Notes: generated from the letters alone by a model not told the origin. DNA of 64,000 nucleotides from Colwellia polaris (GCF_002104515.1 NZ_NBOE01000001.1:868001-932000), one strand, 5' to 3'; shown: positions 1-8,711, counted from the stretch's first letter. Numbers and translations are program-made.

Positions 1-546
1 GATTTGGTTAACTATAACTCCCATACTGCTCACACAGAAAAAATGTCTTATTTATCTGATTCAAATAAAGATTGGGTGAATCAATGTGGCAGAATCTCTC
101 GTTTAGTTTTTAACGAGATTGAAACCAATATCTATAAACCCAATGTTAAAGTTGTCGACATTCATACAAACGAACAAATCATAAAAACTAAGGTATTAAA
201 GGCGACAGGTACTACCGATGGGAAAGTTAACGCTATTGGGCAATATAAAGGCTCAGAGGTTGAGGATGCTGACGATAGTGGACTAGTTATGGTAGTTGAT
301 TCCGTAGAGACAGCGGTAAACATGCTGCATTATATTAAACAGGCAGATTTGTTTGCTAAAAAACTATTAGATAAAAACCCCAAATTTTTTGAAAGAACCT
401 TACTCGTAAACGTTGAGTGGATGCACTATGTTCTTGATAAACTTTCAATTAGTACGGTAAAAGAAGCTCAAAAGTTTTACTCCGCTAACTTTAAAAATTT
501 CCCCAATATTTTTGATGATGAACTTAGAGGAGGAGTAACGTCATGA
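1..546 (+). CDS. C-terminal part of a probable recombinase-module protein (cut by window edge)
   Basis: The reading frame is open from base 1, so this is the C-terminal roughly 181 residues of a longer protein. Its stop overlaps the start of the recombinase gene at 543 in an ATGA arrangement, which implies translational coupling. I see no complete catalytic motif in the visible part. A tyrosine within the first 20 residues (segment MSYLSD) could be the end of a recombinase domain, but this is a guess. Upstream members of such modules are normally tyrosine recombinases themselves, so that is the most likely identity. A non-catalytic partner is possible. Confidence 0.45.
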   Translation, partial: DLVNYNSHTAHTEKMSYLSDSNKDWVNQCGRISRLVFNEIETNIYKPNVKVVDIHTNEQIIKTKVLKATGTTDGKVNAIGQYKGSEVEDADDSGLVMVVDSVETAVNMLHYIKQADLFAKKLLDKNPKFFERTLLVNVEWMHYVLDKLSISTVKEAQKFYSANFKNFPNIFDDELRGGVTS

Positions 547-3215
547 TGTTAAATACAGCGAAAATTAGTCTTGATAGTAATATTGATTTAGATGACCTGC
601 AATCTCAACTTAATGCAAAAATTGGCTCTGAAAAGAATAATTTACATGCTGATAAATGGTATTTTACAAGTGAAAGCAAAATAATCACATTAGACTTTTC
701 TCCGCTAAAAGGCATGGCAACACAATCAATTAGTTGGGCAGATAAAAAAGATGAATTGATATTCAGCATAAAATTATTATGGCTTGAGGCAACAGAAAAA
801 TGCTTTAGTACGGCAGGTTATCAGAATAAATTTAAAGGCTTATGTTTATTAGCTACATATCTAATAACAACAGACCAAGAAGAAATTGGCTTAGGTAATT
901 TATACCAGTTATTTGAATTCACATTATTAAATTCTTGGCAAAAAAATAGCTTTCATAAACGACTTTCACCAAAAACTTTCCATAGTTATAGGGCTGAAGA
1001 TACTACAGAAATTTGGCAATTAACTCGTTACAGGGATGACTTAGCTTTTGTTTTTTCTAAGTCCGTCAATAAAAGAAATATCAAAAAGAAAATAACATCT
1101 GTTTTAGAAGACTTAAGCGGTAAGGATTTAACCTATCGAGATTGGATAGAAGGCGGCTCGTTTAACTTTTTAACACTAGATCAGGGAAAGTACTACATAG
1201 AACATTGTGCTACCTTTTTTAATGAAAACATAGAAATAGCTATTGCAACCAATGCTGTTTTAAATAGTGCGCCTGAGCTGGTTTCAAAAATTGGCTGGAA
1301 TCTTTCACCTACTACAGTTAATTATGTTTCTTTAGCGTTAATCGGTATCCCACCAGAAAAATTAGTCAAAGATAGAAAGGTAAACTTAGTAAAAATAAAA
1401 GCCTTAATTGAAGAGGTAAATAAACGTTATACCGAGTGCTATTTAAAGCTTTTTCGTGAAAAGCAATTAACCAGTCCCGAAGCAATATTGCATTTAGCGA
1501 AACAACTAATAAGCGGTGATATTTCACAGACAGTGTTAGATAAATTAAAATTCATTGTTGAAAATAGAACGTCAGAATACCTTAAGCAATGGCTATATGA
1601 TTTAAACTCTAGCATTACTATTGACGAATTTTCTTTATTGCTTGACTCAATTACTCAAAAAAATGAACCTGTTAAAGTCACTTTTCCAACTGAAGAATAC
1701 CTAAATAATATAGGTGTTTTTTCCAAACGAAGAAACAATACGCTATTAAAACCGTTTGCTACTATGGTAAAAAATGCAGGAATTACTTCAGTTGTAGCTC
1801 TATTAGGCTGGAGAGAAAGCGAGTTTGGTTTCCCTTTATCTGCCATTGAAGTATTTGAAAATAAGGACTACCTAGACCAATCATATATGCCATTAAGGTA
1901 TAACGTTTTATGGCATGTCCCAAAAACTAACGGTAAAACAAAGTTAAATCGTGAAATATCATATTCGGCATACAAGCTACTTAAAATGTTGTCGTTATTA
2001 AATAATTCACAGAATGATAAGCCGTGTGTATATCCTGACACAGGCTTGAAAAAAGACATTCATCAATCAAGTAACCCAATTCTTTCTGCTGTACCAGCGA
2101 TGTGGGAACACTTTGTTAAGCATTATCCACCCTTTAAAGAGCTAGAGCTTCAATCTCAGATAAAAGATATTCAAGGTAAGCTTAGTGCAGGAGTATGCCT
2201 TAGTGTTGATGAAGCTAATATACTGAAGTTAAGTTCAGAAAATACCCAAGGAACAGTACAAACAGCCAATGACAAAAATTTACTTTTTACTTGGAAAAAA
2301 ATTAAAGCTGAATTTGAACGTGTATCTTTCTTTTTAACCCCTAGCGGCAATGCTTTGAAAAAAGGGTGGCTTTATAAATATAAATTAAGAACCTTACCTA
2401 CGAATGTTTTAGACATGCTAGATAGACACTTATCAGAAGAAACTAGGTTGGCAATTAGTCAGATAAAATCTGAAGCAGAAATAACGGGAACATATACTCA
2501 GCAAGTAACCAATGAATTAATTGATGGCTGTATTTACCCTACTCCTCATGCTTTGAGGCACATGTGGGCAGAGGCTGTATATAGAAGGTTTGACGGTGAT
2601 GCTGGTTGGATGATTCGAAGCCAATTTAAACATATAAGCTCATCAATGTGGTTAGCTTATATAAAAAATAAAGATAACCGTAGGCTGCATGATAAGGTGA
2701 AAGTAAAAGTCATATCTTCGTTACTTAAAAACTACTTAATGAACAACTCTGAAGGGTATTCAGGGAAGTTACATGTCTTTTTACGCAGACTTTATAAAAA
2801 TACTAGCATATCGACACTCGATGATTTTGATAAAAAAATCGAAGAATTTGCCAAGTTTGAATTTAAAGATATAAAGTCAAACCCTTGGGGGTATTGTATT
2901 CTTAAAACGCGACAACAGCATACAGCCAAATGTGCTCAAGACGGTCTTCCGCAGCGGCAAAATGCTTCACCTAAGATATGCTTAGGCTGTAGCAATAATT
3001 TAACGCAATCAACTAATTTAGAACACATTGTTTTGAATTTATCCAATGACATTAATATTGTTAAAAGCAATAATTTGCCTCAAGCGTATGTCAATTCTTC
3101 CTATGAAACATTACGTAATGCACGTAATCATATAAAAGACCTTGAGCCTAATAGTCAGTATTTGCCTGTAATAGAAAATGTTATTGCAGAACACATGAAA
3201 AAGTCGAGGGTTTAA
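543..3215 (+). CDS. Large tyrosine recombinase/integrase (890 aa)
   Basis: A putative site-specific DNA recombinase. The tyrosine-recombinase signature can be read in order: box I arginine in GWRESEF (R424), box II in HALRH (H669, R672), a histidine in FKHISSS near residue 697, and the likely nucleophile Y706 in WLAYIKN. The spacing from box II to the tyrosine is normal. About 245 residues separate box I from box II, much more than in phage integrases, and about 180 residues follow the tyrosine. The tail contains several cysteines, including a CLGC motif near residue 817, which may bind metal. At 890 aa it is far longer than the usual 300-400 aa. It is coupled to the genes on both sides. Target site and partners are unknown. 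Confidence 0.75.
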   Translation: MMLNTAKISLDSNIDLDDLQSQLNAKIGSEKNNLHADKWYFTSESKIITLDFSPLKGMATQSISWADKKDELIFSIKLLWLEATEKCFSTAGYQNKFKGLCLLATYLITTDQEEIGLGNLYQLFEFTLLNSWQKNSFHKRLSPKTFHSYRAEDTTEIWQLTRYRDDLAFVFSKSVNKRNIKKKITSVLEDLSGKDLTYRDWIEGGSFNFLTLDQGKYYIEHCATFFNENIEIAIATNAVLNSAPELVSKIGWNLSPTTVNYVSLALIGIPPEKLVKDRKVNLVKIKALIEEVNKRYTECYLKLFREKQLTSPEAILHLAKQLISGDISQTVLDKLKFIVENRTSEYLKQWLYDLNSSITIDEFSLLLDSITQKNEPVKVTFPTEEYLNNIGVFSKRRNNTLLKPFATMVKNAGITSVVALLGWRESEFGFPLSAIEVFENKDYLDQSYMPLRYNVLWHVPKTNGKTKLNREISYSAYKLLKMLSLLNNSQNDKPCVYPDTGLKKDIHQSSNPILSAVPAMWEHFVKHYPPFKELELQSQIKDIQGKLSAGVCLSVDEANILKLSSENTQGTVQTANDKNLLFTWKKIKAEFERVSFFLTPSGNALKKGWLYKYKLRTLPTNVLDMLDRHLSEETRLAISQIKSEAEITGTYTQQVTNELIDGCIYPTPHALRHMWAEAVYRRFDGDAGWMIRSQFKHISSSMWLAYIKNKDNRRLHDKVKVKVISSLLKNYLMNNSEGYSGKLHVFLRRLYKNTSISTLDDFDKKIEEFAKFEFKDIKSNPWGYCILKTRQQHTAKCAQDGLPQRQNASPKICLGCSNNLTQSTNLEHIVLNLSNDINIVKSNNLPQAYVNSSYETLRNARNHIKDLEPNSQYLPVIENVIAEHMKKSRV

Positions 3216-3216
3216 C

Positions 3217-3711
3217 ATGTTAGAGTTTTTTCAAGAACCAGCAAAAAATAAAGATGAGTTGCCAGAATGGGTATCTAAAAAAAATGTTTCGTACAAAGCG
3301 TATTTAGAAGTATTGAAGCTAAAAGAAGAGCGACTTCATTATATTGAACGGCATAATCGAAAATCCCATTTTGAGAATAAAAAATCCTACCAAATAAGTG
3401 TTAGAAATGTTGCCGATAACATTGGCGCAGCTAATACTACGCTATCGCAAAAATCTAGCTATTCTGAAGGGTTTAAAGCATTTTTAGATGCTACCAATAA
3501 AGAACTGGAAGAGTTAAAAGATAAAAGATTAAAAACTACCGCCAAACGTAAATCCCGTGGTGCTGTCGCCTATAACAAAGACGAATTGGTAGAAGAAAAT
3601 GATAGGTTAAAAAATGAAAATGGAAAGCTTAAGGAAGCTAATGTTAAGAAGCAAGTGGATCTAATCTTAGAGAAGATAGACCCAAATTTAAAGAATGCGT
3701 TAGGGTTTTAA
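3217..3711 (+). CDS. Small coiled-coil protein of the recombinase module
   Basis: A 164-residue highly charged protein starting one base after the recombinase stop. Residues 55-95 contain a stretch (VRNVADNIGAANTTLSQKS) that could be a short helix-turn-helix for DNA binding. The second half, from about residue 95, is rich in Lys and Glu with a heptad pattern (EENDRLKNENGKLKEAN) typical of a coiled coil. Multi-recombinase modules often end in a small gene of this kind, so an accessory role in DNA binding or recombinase assembly is plausible. No enzyme motif is seen. The function is inferred from position and composition only. Confidence 0.6.
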   Translation: MLEFFQEPAKNKDELPEWVSKKNVSYKAYLEVLKLKEERLHYIERHNRKSHFENKKSYQISVRNVADNIGAANTTLSQKSSYSEGFKAFLDATNKELEELKDKRLKTTAKRKSRGAVAYNKDELVEENDRLKNENGKLKEANVKKQVDLILEKIDPNLKNALGF

Positions 3712-4083
3712 TTAACCTAGCTCTTTAAACTTAAACTGGTATTGATAGATTTGTTCATCAACTTCATCTCGCCAAATATCAAAAAATGCTACCATAGATT
3801 GAAAGTTAAAGGTTTGATTCGAGTTCAAAGGACGATGCCTTAAAACAATCTGTTTGTCGTCTAATAAACGTTGCAAGTTGTTATGAATGTACTCTGTCTC
3901 ATTGCTGCTAAATTCAAGTACTTCACCAGACTCATATGGCGAGTTAATATTATGTTCATTGATGAGAATTAGCTCATCCGCTAGTTGGTTAACTGCTAGA
4001 TATTCACATGGATGTTCGCTCTTAATCATTAAAAGTAGCGTTTCTAATTCTGCCTCATATTTTTCTTTAATGTTATCAGTCAC
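3712..4083 (-). CDS. Hypothetical protein (123 aa)
   Basis: Not recognised. It converges with the recombinase module, its stop codon following directly after that of the coiled-coil gene. The product is acidic, with no signal peptide, membrane segment or known motif. The middle part (about residues 60-85) could form a winged-helix-like helical region, but this is weak. The facing strand also has a short open frame (3887-4159) that looks like a shadow. I prefer the minus-strand frame because its composition is that of a normal soluble protein, while the other is serine/leucine-rich. An antitoxin or regulator of the island is possible but unsupported. Confidence 0.45.
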   Translation of the reverse strand: MTDNIKEKYEAELETLLLMIKSEHPCEYLAVNQLADELILINEHNINSPYESGEVLEFSSNETEYIHNNLQRLLDDKQIVLRHRPLNSNQTFNFQSMVAFFDIWRDEVDEQIYQYQFKFKELG

Positions 4084-4265
4084 TATTAATTCTTCCGTCC
4101 AAAAAATAAGCTTTAAATCTAAGGAGTTACACTGGTATATCAGATTTAAGCTTCAATAAATCAATTATAGGATCTAATTTTCAACCTCCAAACTTTTTAA
4201 CAGACAGGTACTTGATTTAACTTTTTTTACTAGTAAGTTGATATTAACGCAATCACGGAGAAGTC

Positions 4266-4967
4266 ATGAACCATAGTCAAATTAGTTTAAAAACATTAGT
4301 AAAAAATATAGAAAACAATCATTACGTTACCTTAGATTTTCAAGGTCGAAGAAACTTTGTTTGGGATGTACTAGATATCGAAAAACTAGGCGATTCAATT
4401 ATCAGGGGTGTTCCAATCACTTCAATAGTTACAATGCCAATAGAGTCAAAAAAATTCCCAACGCAACCTTTAAACACCGCATTAACATCAAACCTTAAAC
4501 CAGCACCACAGCAATATGTTATTGATGGCTATCAACGATTAGCTTCAATTTCTGATATCTTTTTAGGTACAGATAGTACGTTTTTGTATTATTTTGATTT
4601 ATCGGCAATTATCAATGAAAAATTCCCCATAAATCAACAAAGTATAGAGGTGCTTAATTTAGGGACGTTTTGTAAGACGTTTCAGGAACATGAGTCAGAG
4701 CGATTTAATCCAAGATTCTTGTTGGCAGCAGATGTGATAAATAACAAGTTTAATAATGGTATTGGTAAATTTTTACTACAAGTAAGAAGTAGCCTAAGCC
4801 TAACGAATAGAGAGTTTGATGACTATTTTGATTATTTAATCAATACGTTAACTTCTGTGGCTCATTATAATCTAGCTATCACTAAAATTAACGCTACTGA
4901 AGATATAGCACCTATAAAGCGGATATACGAAAAATTAAATTTACCGCTATTTTATCAACAAGCTTAA
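4266..4967 (+). CDS. DUF262 domain protein (stand-alone)
   Basis: This 233-residue protein carries the DUF262 hallmark IDGYQRLASI (residues 86-95), matching the DGQQR motif of the ParB-like NTP-binding fold found in GmrS-type restriction subunits. The N-terminus (residues 8-50, with QGRRNFVWD and a DSIIRGVPI helix) also fits the family. GmrSD-type enzymes normally add a DUF1524 HNH nuclease of several hundred residues; here nothing follows, and no separate HNH gene is adjacent. A GGAG ribosome site lies 5 bases before the ATG. It may be a nuclease-free sensor, a partner of another island system, or a remnant. Family assignment is fairly safe; function is not known. Confidence 0.7.
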   Translation: MNHSQISLKTLVKNIENNHYVTLDFQGRRNFVWDVLDIEKLGDSIIRGVPITSIVTMPIESKKFPTQPLNTALTSNLKPAPQQYVIDGYQRLASISDIFLGTDSTFLYYFDLSAIINEKFPINQQSIEVLNLGTFCKTFQEHESERFNPRFLLAADVINNKFNNGIGKFLLQVRSSLSLTNREFDDYFDYLINTLTSVAHYNLAITKINATEDIAPIKRIYEKLNLPLFYQQA

Positions 4968-4980
4968 ATGCGAAATATTT

Positions 4981-5006
4981 TTGAAGAGATTACTCCATCT
5001 CTTCAA
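4981..5006. terminator. Perfect 10-bp hairpin between convergent genes
   Basis: TTGAAGAGAT and ATCTCTTCAA form a perfect 10-bp stem around a 6-base loop, just after the DUF262 gene and including the last codons of the minus-strand metallopeptidase gene. It could end transcription from both sides, but neither strand has a good U-tract after it. Confidence 0.4.
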
Positions 5007-5802
5007 AACAATCATCATCGTATCGTAAAATTGTATAGGTAAAGTCATTTTTTAAAGCTATAGAGCTAGAATAAATGGCTTCCAGCTTATTTCCTTTAAA
5101 TTCAGGCGTAATCCAATCAATAGCATCAACAGTTTCAAAATCAGTTGATAAATTATCAGCTAAACCGTCATAACACAGCTCTTTTTGCTCACTGGATAAT
5201 GGTGATCGGTTGATATAAGGTTCAAAGCTTTTAGACGTTACAAACCGATAAAATTGCCCTGATTTATGAATTACCATCGCAGCAGGTTCTTTATAAATAG
5301 ATGTCATTCTTCTGAAGGATGCTTCTAATGACGTAAAACAATTATCTTTAATAGTTTTGACATTAAACCAATTAATATCACCATCAGTTAATGGCTTAAT
5401 AAGTTGTTTCGGCATTAATAAACCAGAAGCAAAACCATTGGCTTCTTTTTCAATGGGATCATTAAACTGATCTGTTAATTCTTTAGAGCCGCAATTAAAA
5501 GATTGTTGAGTGATACTTGGCATAATATGCATACAAGCATGACCAACTTCATGTGCAGCCGTATAATTTAACCGTCCCTTGTCAGGAATATTACTATTTA
5601 CGTAGATTACTGCGCCTTTTTCATTGCCGATGGCTTTGCCTAAAATTGCCTCGCTATTAAAAGGTTTATGCTCAAAAATCAGATTAAAGTCATCACTGTT
5701 AATTTCATTACAAACGGTTTCAGGGTTGATCGGCAAAGTATCAAATCCTAAATCTTCTAGTGTATCTTCAGCTTCGGTGCTTCCTTTCTGCTCTGCAATC
5801 AC
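4990..5802 (-). CDS. ImmA/IrrE-type metallopeptidase
   Basis: A zinc peptidase of the ImmA/IrrE (COG2856) family. The HExxH site is clear as AAHEVGHACMH (HEVGH at residues 84-88), with a probable third ligand in EKEANGFASGLLMP (E120). Family members cleave or inactivate a partner XRE repressor under stress, as ImmA does to ImmR and IrrE to DdrO. The XRE gene lies immediately upstream and overlaps by 4 bases (ATGA), the usual operon for such a pair. About 130 residues after the catalytic domain have no recognised motif and may sense the inducing signal. The substrate is presumed to be the adjacent XRE protein; this is inference. Confidence 0.85.
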   Translation of the reverse strand: MIAEQKGSTEAEDTLEDLGFDTLPINPETVCNEINSDDFNLIFEHKPFNSEAILGKAIGNEKGAVIYVNSNIPDKGRLNYTAAHEVGHACMHIMPSITQQSFNCGSKELTDQFNDPIEKEANGFASGLLMPKQLIKPLTDGDINWFNVKTIKDNCFTSLEASFRRMTSIYKEPAAMVIHKSGQFYRFVTSKSFEPYINRSPLSSEQKELCYDGLADNLSTDFETVDAIDWITPEFKGNKLEAIYSSSIALKNDFTYTILRYDDDCFEEME

Positions 5803-6155
5803 TTATCAGTCAATCCTTTTAATCTTTCAGCCATTTCTAGTAATAGCTGTTGGTCTTTATCATCTAAGTCATTAATACTTTTGAATTTTCTATAAAACTC
5901 AAGATTCCTTTCTTCTTGCTCTGAACGTTCAACGGGTTGTTCACCTGTTAATTCATGTACTTCAACATTTAAAGCTGATGCTATTTTTTTTAGTACAACA
6001 ATAGTTGGAACACGTTCACCTTGCTCTATTTTACTTAAAGCTGCACCAGTAATACCTGCTTCTTGAGCTAATTTCGATTGGTTCCAATCAATCTTACCTC
6101 TTAACTCTTTGATATTGCTACTAATGGTTTTGGCTTGTTCTTGCTTGGATGTCAT
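5799..6155 (-). CDS. XRE-family transcriptional repressor
   Basis: A 118-residue regulator with an N-terminal helix-turn-helix at about residues 12-66; the recognition region reads QSKLAQEAGITGAALSKIEQG. The C-terminal half is charged and helical and would serve for dimerisation or contact with the metallopeptidase. It is translated just ahead of the ImmA/IrrE-type gene. The dyad at 6160-6173 lies 4 bases before its start codon and encloses its ribosome site (AGAGG), so autoregulation is likely. It probably also controls the divergent promoter at 6192-6220. Identity is secure at family level; the regulon is inferred from operator placement. Confidence 0.85.
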   Translation of the reverse strand: MTSKQEQAKTISSNIKELRGKIDWNQSKLAQEAGITGAALSKIEQGERVPTIVVLKKIASALNVEVHELTGEQPVERSEQEERNLEFYRKFKSINDLDDKDQQLLLEMAERLKGLTDK

Positions 6156-6159
6156 TTTA

Positions 6160-6256
6160 TTAACCTCTGTTAATAAATATTTTAATTACTGTTGACATAA
6201 AAGTCCAACAAAGTGATAATTTAACCGTTGTTGATAATCGTGTTAACAGCAGTTAA
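6160..6256. promoter_or_regulatory. Array of four TTAAC-N4-GTTAA-like operators
   Basis: Two perfect dyads TTAAC-N4-GTTAA lie at 6160-6173 and 6243-6256. Two degenerate copies lie at 6182-6195 (TTAAT-N4-GTTGA) and 6221-6234 (TTAAC-N4-GTTGA). The copies pair up with centres 22 bases apart, about two helical turns. The first overlaps the ribosome site of the XRE gene. The second overlaps the -35 box, and the third starts one base after the -10 box, of the plus-strand promoter. This is what a binding array for the neighbouring XRE repressor would look like. Confidence 0.6.
6192..6220 (+). promoter_or_regulatory. Sigma-70 promoter for the small genes
   Basis: TTGACA (6192-6197) and GATAAT (6215-6220) are separated by exactly 17 bases, close to consensus. 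It points to the small genes at 6286 and 6503. Operator-like dyads overlap its -35 box and begin just after its -10 box, so it should be repressible. Confidence 0.65.
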
Positions 6257-6285
6257 TTTTAATTTAATTATAGGAAATATTATTT

Positions 6286-6456
6286 ATGGCTACAAATCCT
6301 CCTACTGGTGATGGACACCGCAAAGGCATGGTACGTAAACGTTCACAAACTCAAACACCATCTGGACATTATGTTAAACGTGATGCAGATACAGGTAGAT
6401 TTATGGATGTTAAATCTGATGGCAAACCATTTAAGGGGGTGAGAAAAGAAAAATAA
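6286..6456 (+). CDS. Small conserved basic protein (56 aa)
   Basis: A 56-residue open frame starting ATG GCT ACA, with a GGAA-type ribosome site 9 bases upstream. The product is very basic and Gly/Lys/Arg-rich, with motifs GDGHRKG, YVKRDADTGRFMDVK and PFKGVRKE. I recall short proteins of this pattern next to restriction genes in varied bacteria, where they are annotated as hypothetical. It lies 66 bases after the -10 box of the operator-flanked promoter and 46 bases before the next small gene, so both are probably co-transcribed. There is no known domain. Binding to DNA or RNA is possible given its charge, but this is inference. Confidence 0.7.
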   Translation: MATNPPTGDGHRKGMVRKRSQTQTPSGHYVKRDADTGRFMDVKSDGKPFKGVRKEK

Positions 6457-6502
6457 CAGCAGTAACTCAATTTAAATAAATCTAATTTTAAGGAGCCAAA
6501 TC

Positions 6503-6709
6503 ATGGCTAGATATTATGTGCGCGATAAAGCGCAAACCAATGGCGATCACGAAGTACATCGAGAAGGCTGCTCTTACATGCCCGATCCAGCAAACCGTAC
6601 TTATTTAGGTGACTTTGCTACTTGTCGTCCAGCAGTACAGGCGGCAAAGCGAATTTACTCTAAATCAAACGGTTGTTACTACTGCTCTAACGATTGCCAC
6701 ACGAGTTAG
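6503..6709 (+). CDS. Small cysteine-rich protein (68 aa)
   Basis: A 68-residue protein with a strong ribosome site (AAGGAG) before its ATG. It contains HREGCSYMP, LGDFATCRPAVQAAKR and SNGCYYCSNDCHTS. The histidine in HREGC together with the CYYC and C..CH clusters suggest a small zinc-binding fold. Similar proteins are, from memory, common as unnamed neighbours of type I restriction genes. It sits between the operator-flanked promoter and the hsd operon, and a hairpin terminator follows at 6748, so it is probably expressed with the 56-residue gene rather than with hsdM. The function is unknown. Confidence 0.75.
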   Translation: MARYYVRDKAQTNGDHEVHREGCSYMPDPANRTYLGDFATCRPAVQAAKRIYSKSNGCYYCSNDCHTS

Positions 6710-6747
6710 ACGGTGAAAACTATAAGGATATATCGTGAACGCTAGGT

Positions 6748-6790
6748 AAAATGGATTATTAATGAAAGTTACTAATCCATTTTTATTTTA
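6748..6790 (+). terminator. Terminator after the small genes
   Basis: AAAATGGATTA (6748-6758) pairs with TAATCCATTTT (6773-6783) across a 14-base loop, followed by TATTTTA. It would separate the small-gene transcript from the hsd operon. No other clear signal is seen in the rest of 6710-6965. Confidence 0.6.
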
Positions 6791-6965
6791 ATAACCTCTA
6801 AAGTTGTATAACTTTGCTACTAAAATGCAAATACAATTGAAATAAATAGCCCTAACCACAACAACTTGCTAAATTACATCTCATAAAAATTAATTATCTC
6901 TACGCTTTTATTTTATCCGCCCATTTACCATAAATAAGCGTTAATACACGGAAGAACACACCAAC

Positions 6966-8711
6966 ATGACCCAAATCACGCTTCAACAATTAGAATCTTT
7001 TTTATGGGAAACTGCCGACATTTTACGTGGCAATATGGATGCCTCAGAATTTAAAGACTACATCTTCGGTATGATGTTTTTAAAACGCCTTTCAGACTCG
7101 TTTGATGAAGAACAAGAAAAGGTTATTGCCTATTACACGCAAAAGGGTAAAACCGAAGCTCAGGCGAAAGAACTCGCTCAAGATGAAGATGAATACGACA
7201 GTACCTTTTTTATCCCTGAAAACGCCCGTTGGAGCGTTTTAAAAGATTTAAAACACGATATTGGCGCAGAGCTTAATAAAGCCACTGAAGCCATTGAAGA
7301 GCACAATAGCTCGCTTGAAGGTGTATTGGTGAGTATTGATTTCAACATCAAAAACAAATTATCAGATACTAAGCTGCGTGATTTACTTTCGCACTTTAAC
7401 CAACACCGTTTGCGTAATAGTGATTTTGAACGTCCTGATTTACTTGGTACAGCTTACGAATATCTAATTAAAATGTTTGCTGATTCCGCTGGTAAAAAAG
7501 GTGGTGAATTCTATACCCCAAGTGAAGTAGTGCAATTATTAGTGGCATTACTAAAACCTCATGCTGGTATGCGAATTTACGACCCAACGGCTGGCTCTGG
7601 TGGTATGTTAGTACAAACCCGTAATTACCTTGAATCTCACGGTGAAAATGCCGCTAACTTATCCCTTGCAGGACAAGAGATGAACCTAAATACGTGGGCT
7701 ATTTGTAAAATGAATATGTTCCTTCATGGCGTATTCAGTGCTGATATTCGCAAAGGTGACACCTTACGTGACCCACAGCATACCGAGCATGGTCAGCTAA
7801 TGACCTTTGACCGTGTGATCGCAAACCCTCCTTTTAGCTTAAAGAAATGGGGTAAAGATGAGTGTGATAAAGACGGTTTTGGACGTTTCCCCTACGGCAC
7901 ACCACCAAAAGATGCTGGCGATTTAGCCTTTGTGCAACACATGGTTGCCTCTATAAACGATGAGGGCATGGCTGGTATAGTAATGCCGCATGGTGTGTTA
8001 TTCCGTGGTTCTAGTGAAAAAACTATTCGCCAAGGTTTACTAGAAGATGATTTATTAGAGGCGGTTGTCGGTTTACCATCTGGTTTATTCTACGGCACAG
8101 GTATTCCTGCATGTTTACTTATCATCAATAAGAATAAAGCAGCGATACGTAAAAACAAAGTGTTATTTATCAATTCAGAATTAGAGTTCGAAGAAGGTAA
8201 AAACCAAAACAAACTACGCCCACAAGATATTGAAAAAATCATTGCTACCTTCAATGACTATCAAGACATTAAACGATACGCCAAAGTTGTTGAACTTAGC
8301 GAAATTCAAGAAAACGACTTTAACTTAAATATCAGACGCTACGCAGATACCTCACCACCACCAGAAATTTTCGATGTTCGTGCCATATTACATGGTGGTA
8401 TTCCAGTGCGTGAAGTTGAAAACGACTATGTCCAAGAAGCGATTTTAAAAGACTTTGATGTATCAACGGTATTTAATAAGCAGGATGAAAACTATTTTGT
8501 ATTTAAGCCTGAAATCACCAATAAAGAGTTAATTAGAGCTGTTGTTGAAGAAAGTGCTGCTAATGGGAATGAGTATGTTGAAACGGCAGTAATCACGCAA
8601 CTGGAACGCTGGTGGGATAAATATCAAGTATCGTTACATCAGCTAGATGATCAAGTAATCAGCGCAGAAGTTGAAATGAAAGGCTACTTAAAGGAATTGG
8701 GTTATGAGTAA
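6966..8711 (+). CDS. hsdM: Type I restriction-modification DNA methyltransferase (HsdM)
   Basis: N6-adenine methyltransferase subunit of a type I R-M complex. It protects host DNA with HsdS and is needed for cutting with HsdR. The AdoMet-binding motif [10 protein letters not shown] is at residues 206-215 and the catalytic motif NPPF at 287-290. Ahead of them lies the helical HsdM N-terminal domain (about 1-150), followed by the typical [11 protein letters not shown] segment (179-189). At 581 residues it has the usual length. The last 8 bases overlap the start of hsdS, giving coupled synthesis. No frameshift is seen, so the enzyme appears intact. Confidence 0.97.
   Translation: MTQITLQQLESFLWETADILRGNMDASEFKDYIFGMMFLKRLSDSFDEEQEKVIAYYTQKGKTEAQAKELAQDEDEYDSTFFIPENARWSVLKDLKHDIGAELNKATEAIEEHNSSLEGVLVSIDFNIKNKLSDTKLRDLLSHFNQHRLRNSDFERPDLLGTAYEYLIKMFADSAGKKGGEFYTPSEVVQLLVALLKPHAGMRIYDPTAGSGGMLVQTRNYLESHGENAANLSLAGQEMNLNTWAICKMNMFLHGVFSADIRKGDTLRDPQHTEHGQLMTFDRVIANPPFSLKKWGKDECDKDGFGRFPYGTPPKDAGDLAFVQHMVASINDEGMAGIVMPHGVLFRGSSEKTIRQGLLEDDLLEAVVGLPSGLFYGTGIPACLLIINKNKAAIRKNKVLFINSELEFEEGKNQNKLRPQDIEKIIATFNDYQDIKRYAKVVELSEIQENDFNLNIRRYADTSPPPEIFDVRAILHGGIPVREVENDYVQEAILKDFDVSTVFNKQDENYFVFKPEITNKELIRAVVEESAANGNEYVETAVITQLERWWDKYQVSLHQLDDQVISAEVEMKGYLKELGYE

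Larger units (their letters stand above)
1..3711 (+). mobile_element. Recombinase module at the left end of a genomic island
   Basis: Three tightly packed same-strand genes: a truncated one entering from the left edge, a large tyrosine recombinase, and a small coiled-coil protein. The first two overlap by 4 bases and the third starts one base after the second stops. This resembles multi-recombinase integration modules in which consecutive tyrosine recombinase genes are followed by a small accessory gene. The element end and attachment site are outside the window. That this module brought in the defence genes to its right is inferred from position only. Confidence 0.55.

Noticed and set aside
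3887-4159. Plus-strand open frame opposite the hypothetical gene at 3712-4083
   Set aside because: Serine- and leucine-rich composition and lack of a ribosome site mark it as the complement of the minus-strand gene.
6120-6290. A LexA box in the XRE control region
   Set aside because: CTGT occurs several times but never with ACAG at the right spacing; the dyads fit the XRE operator better.
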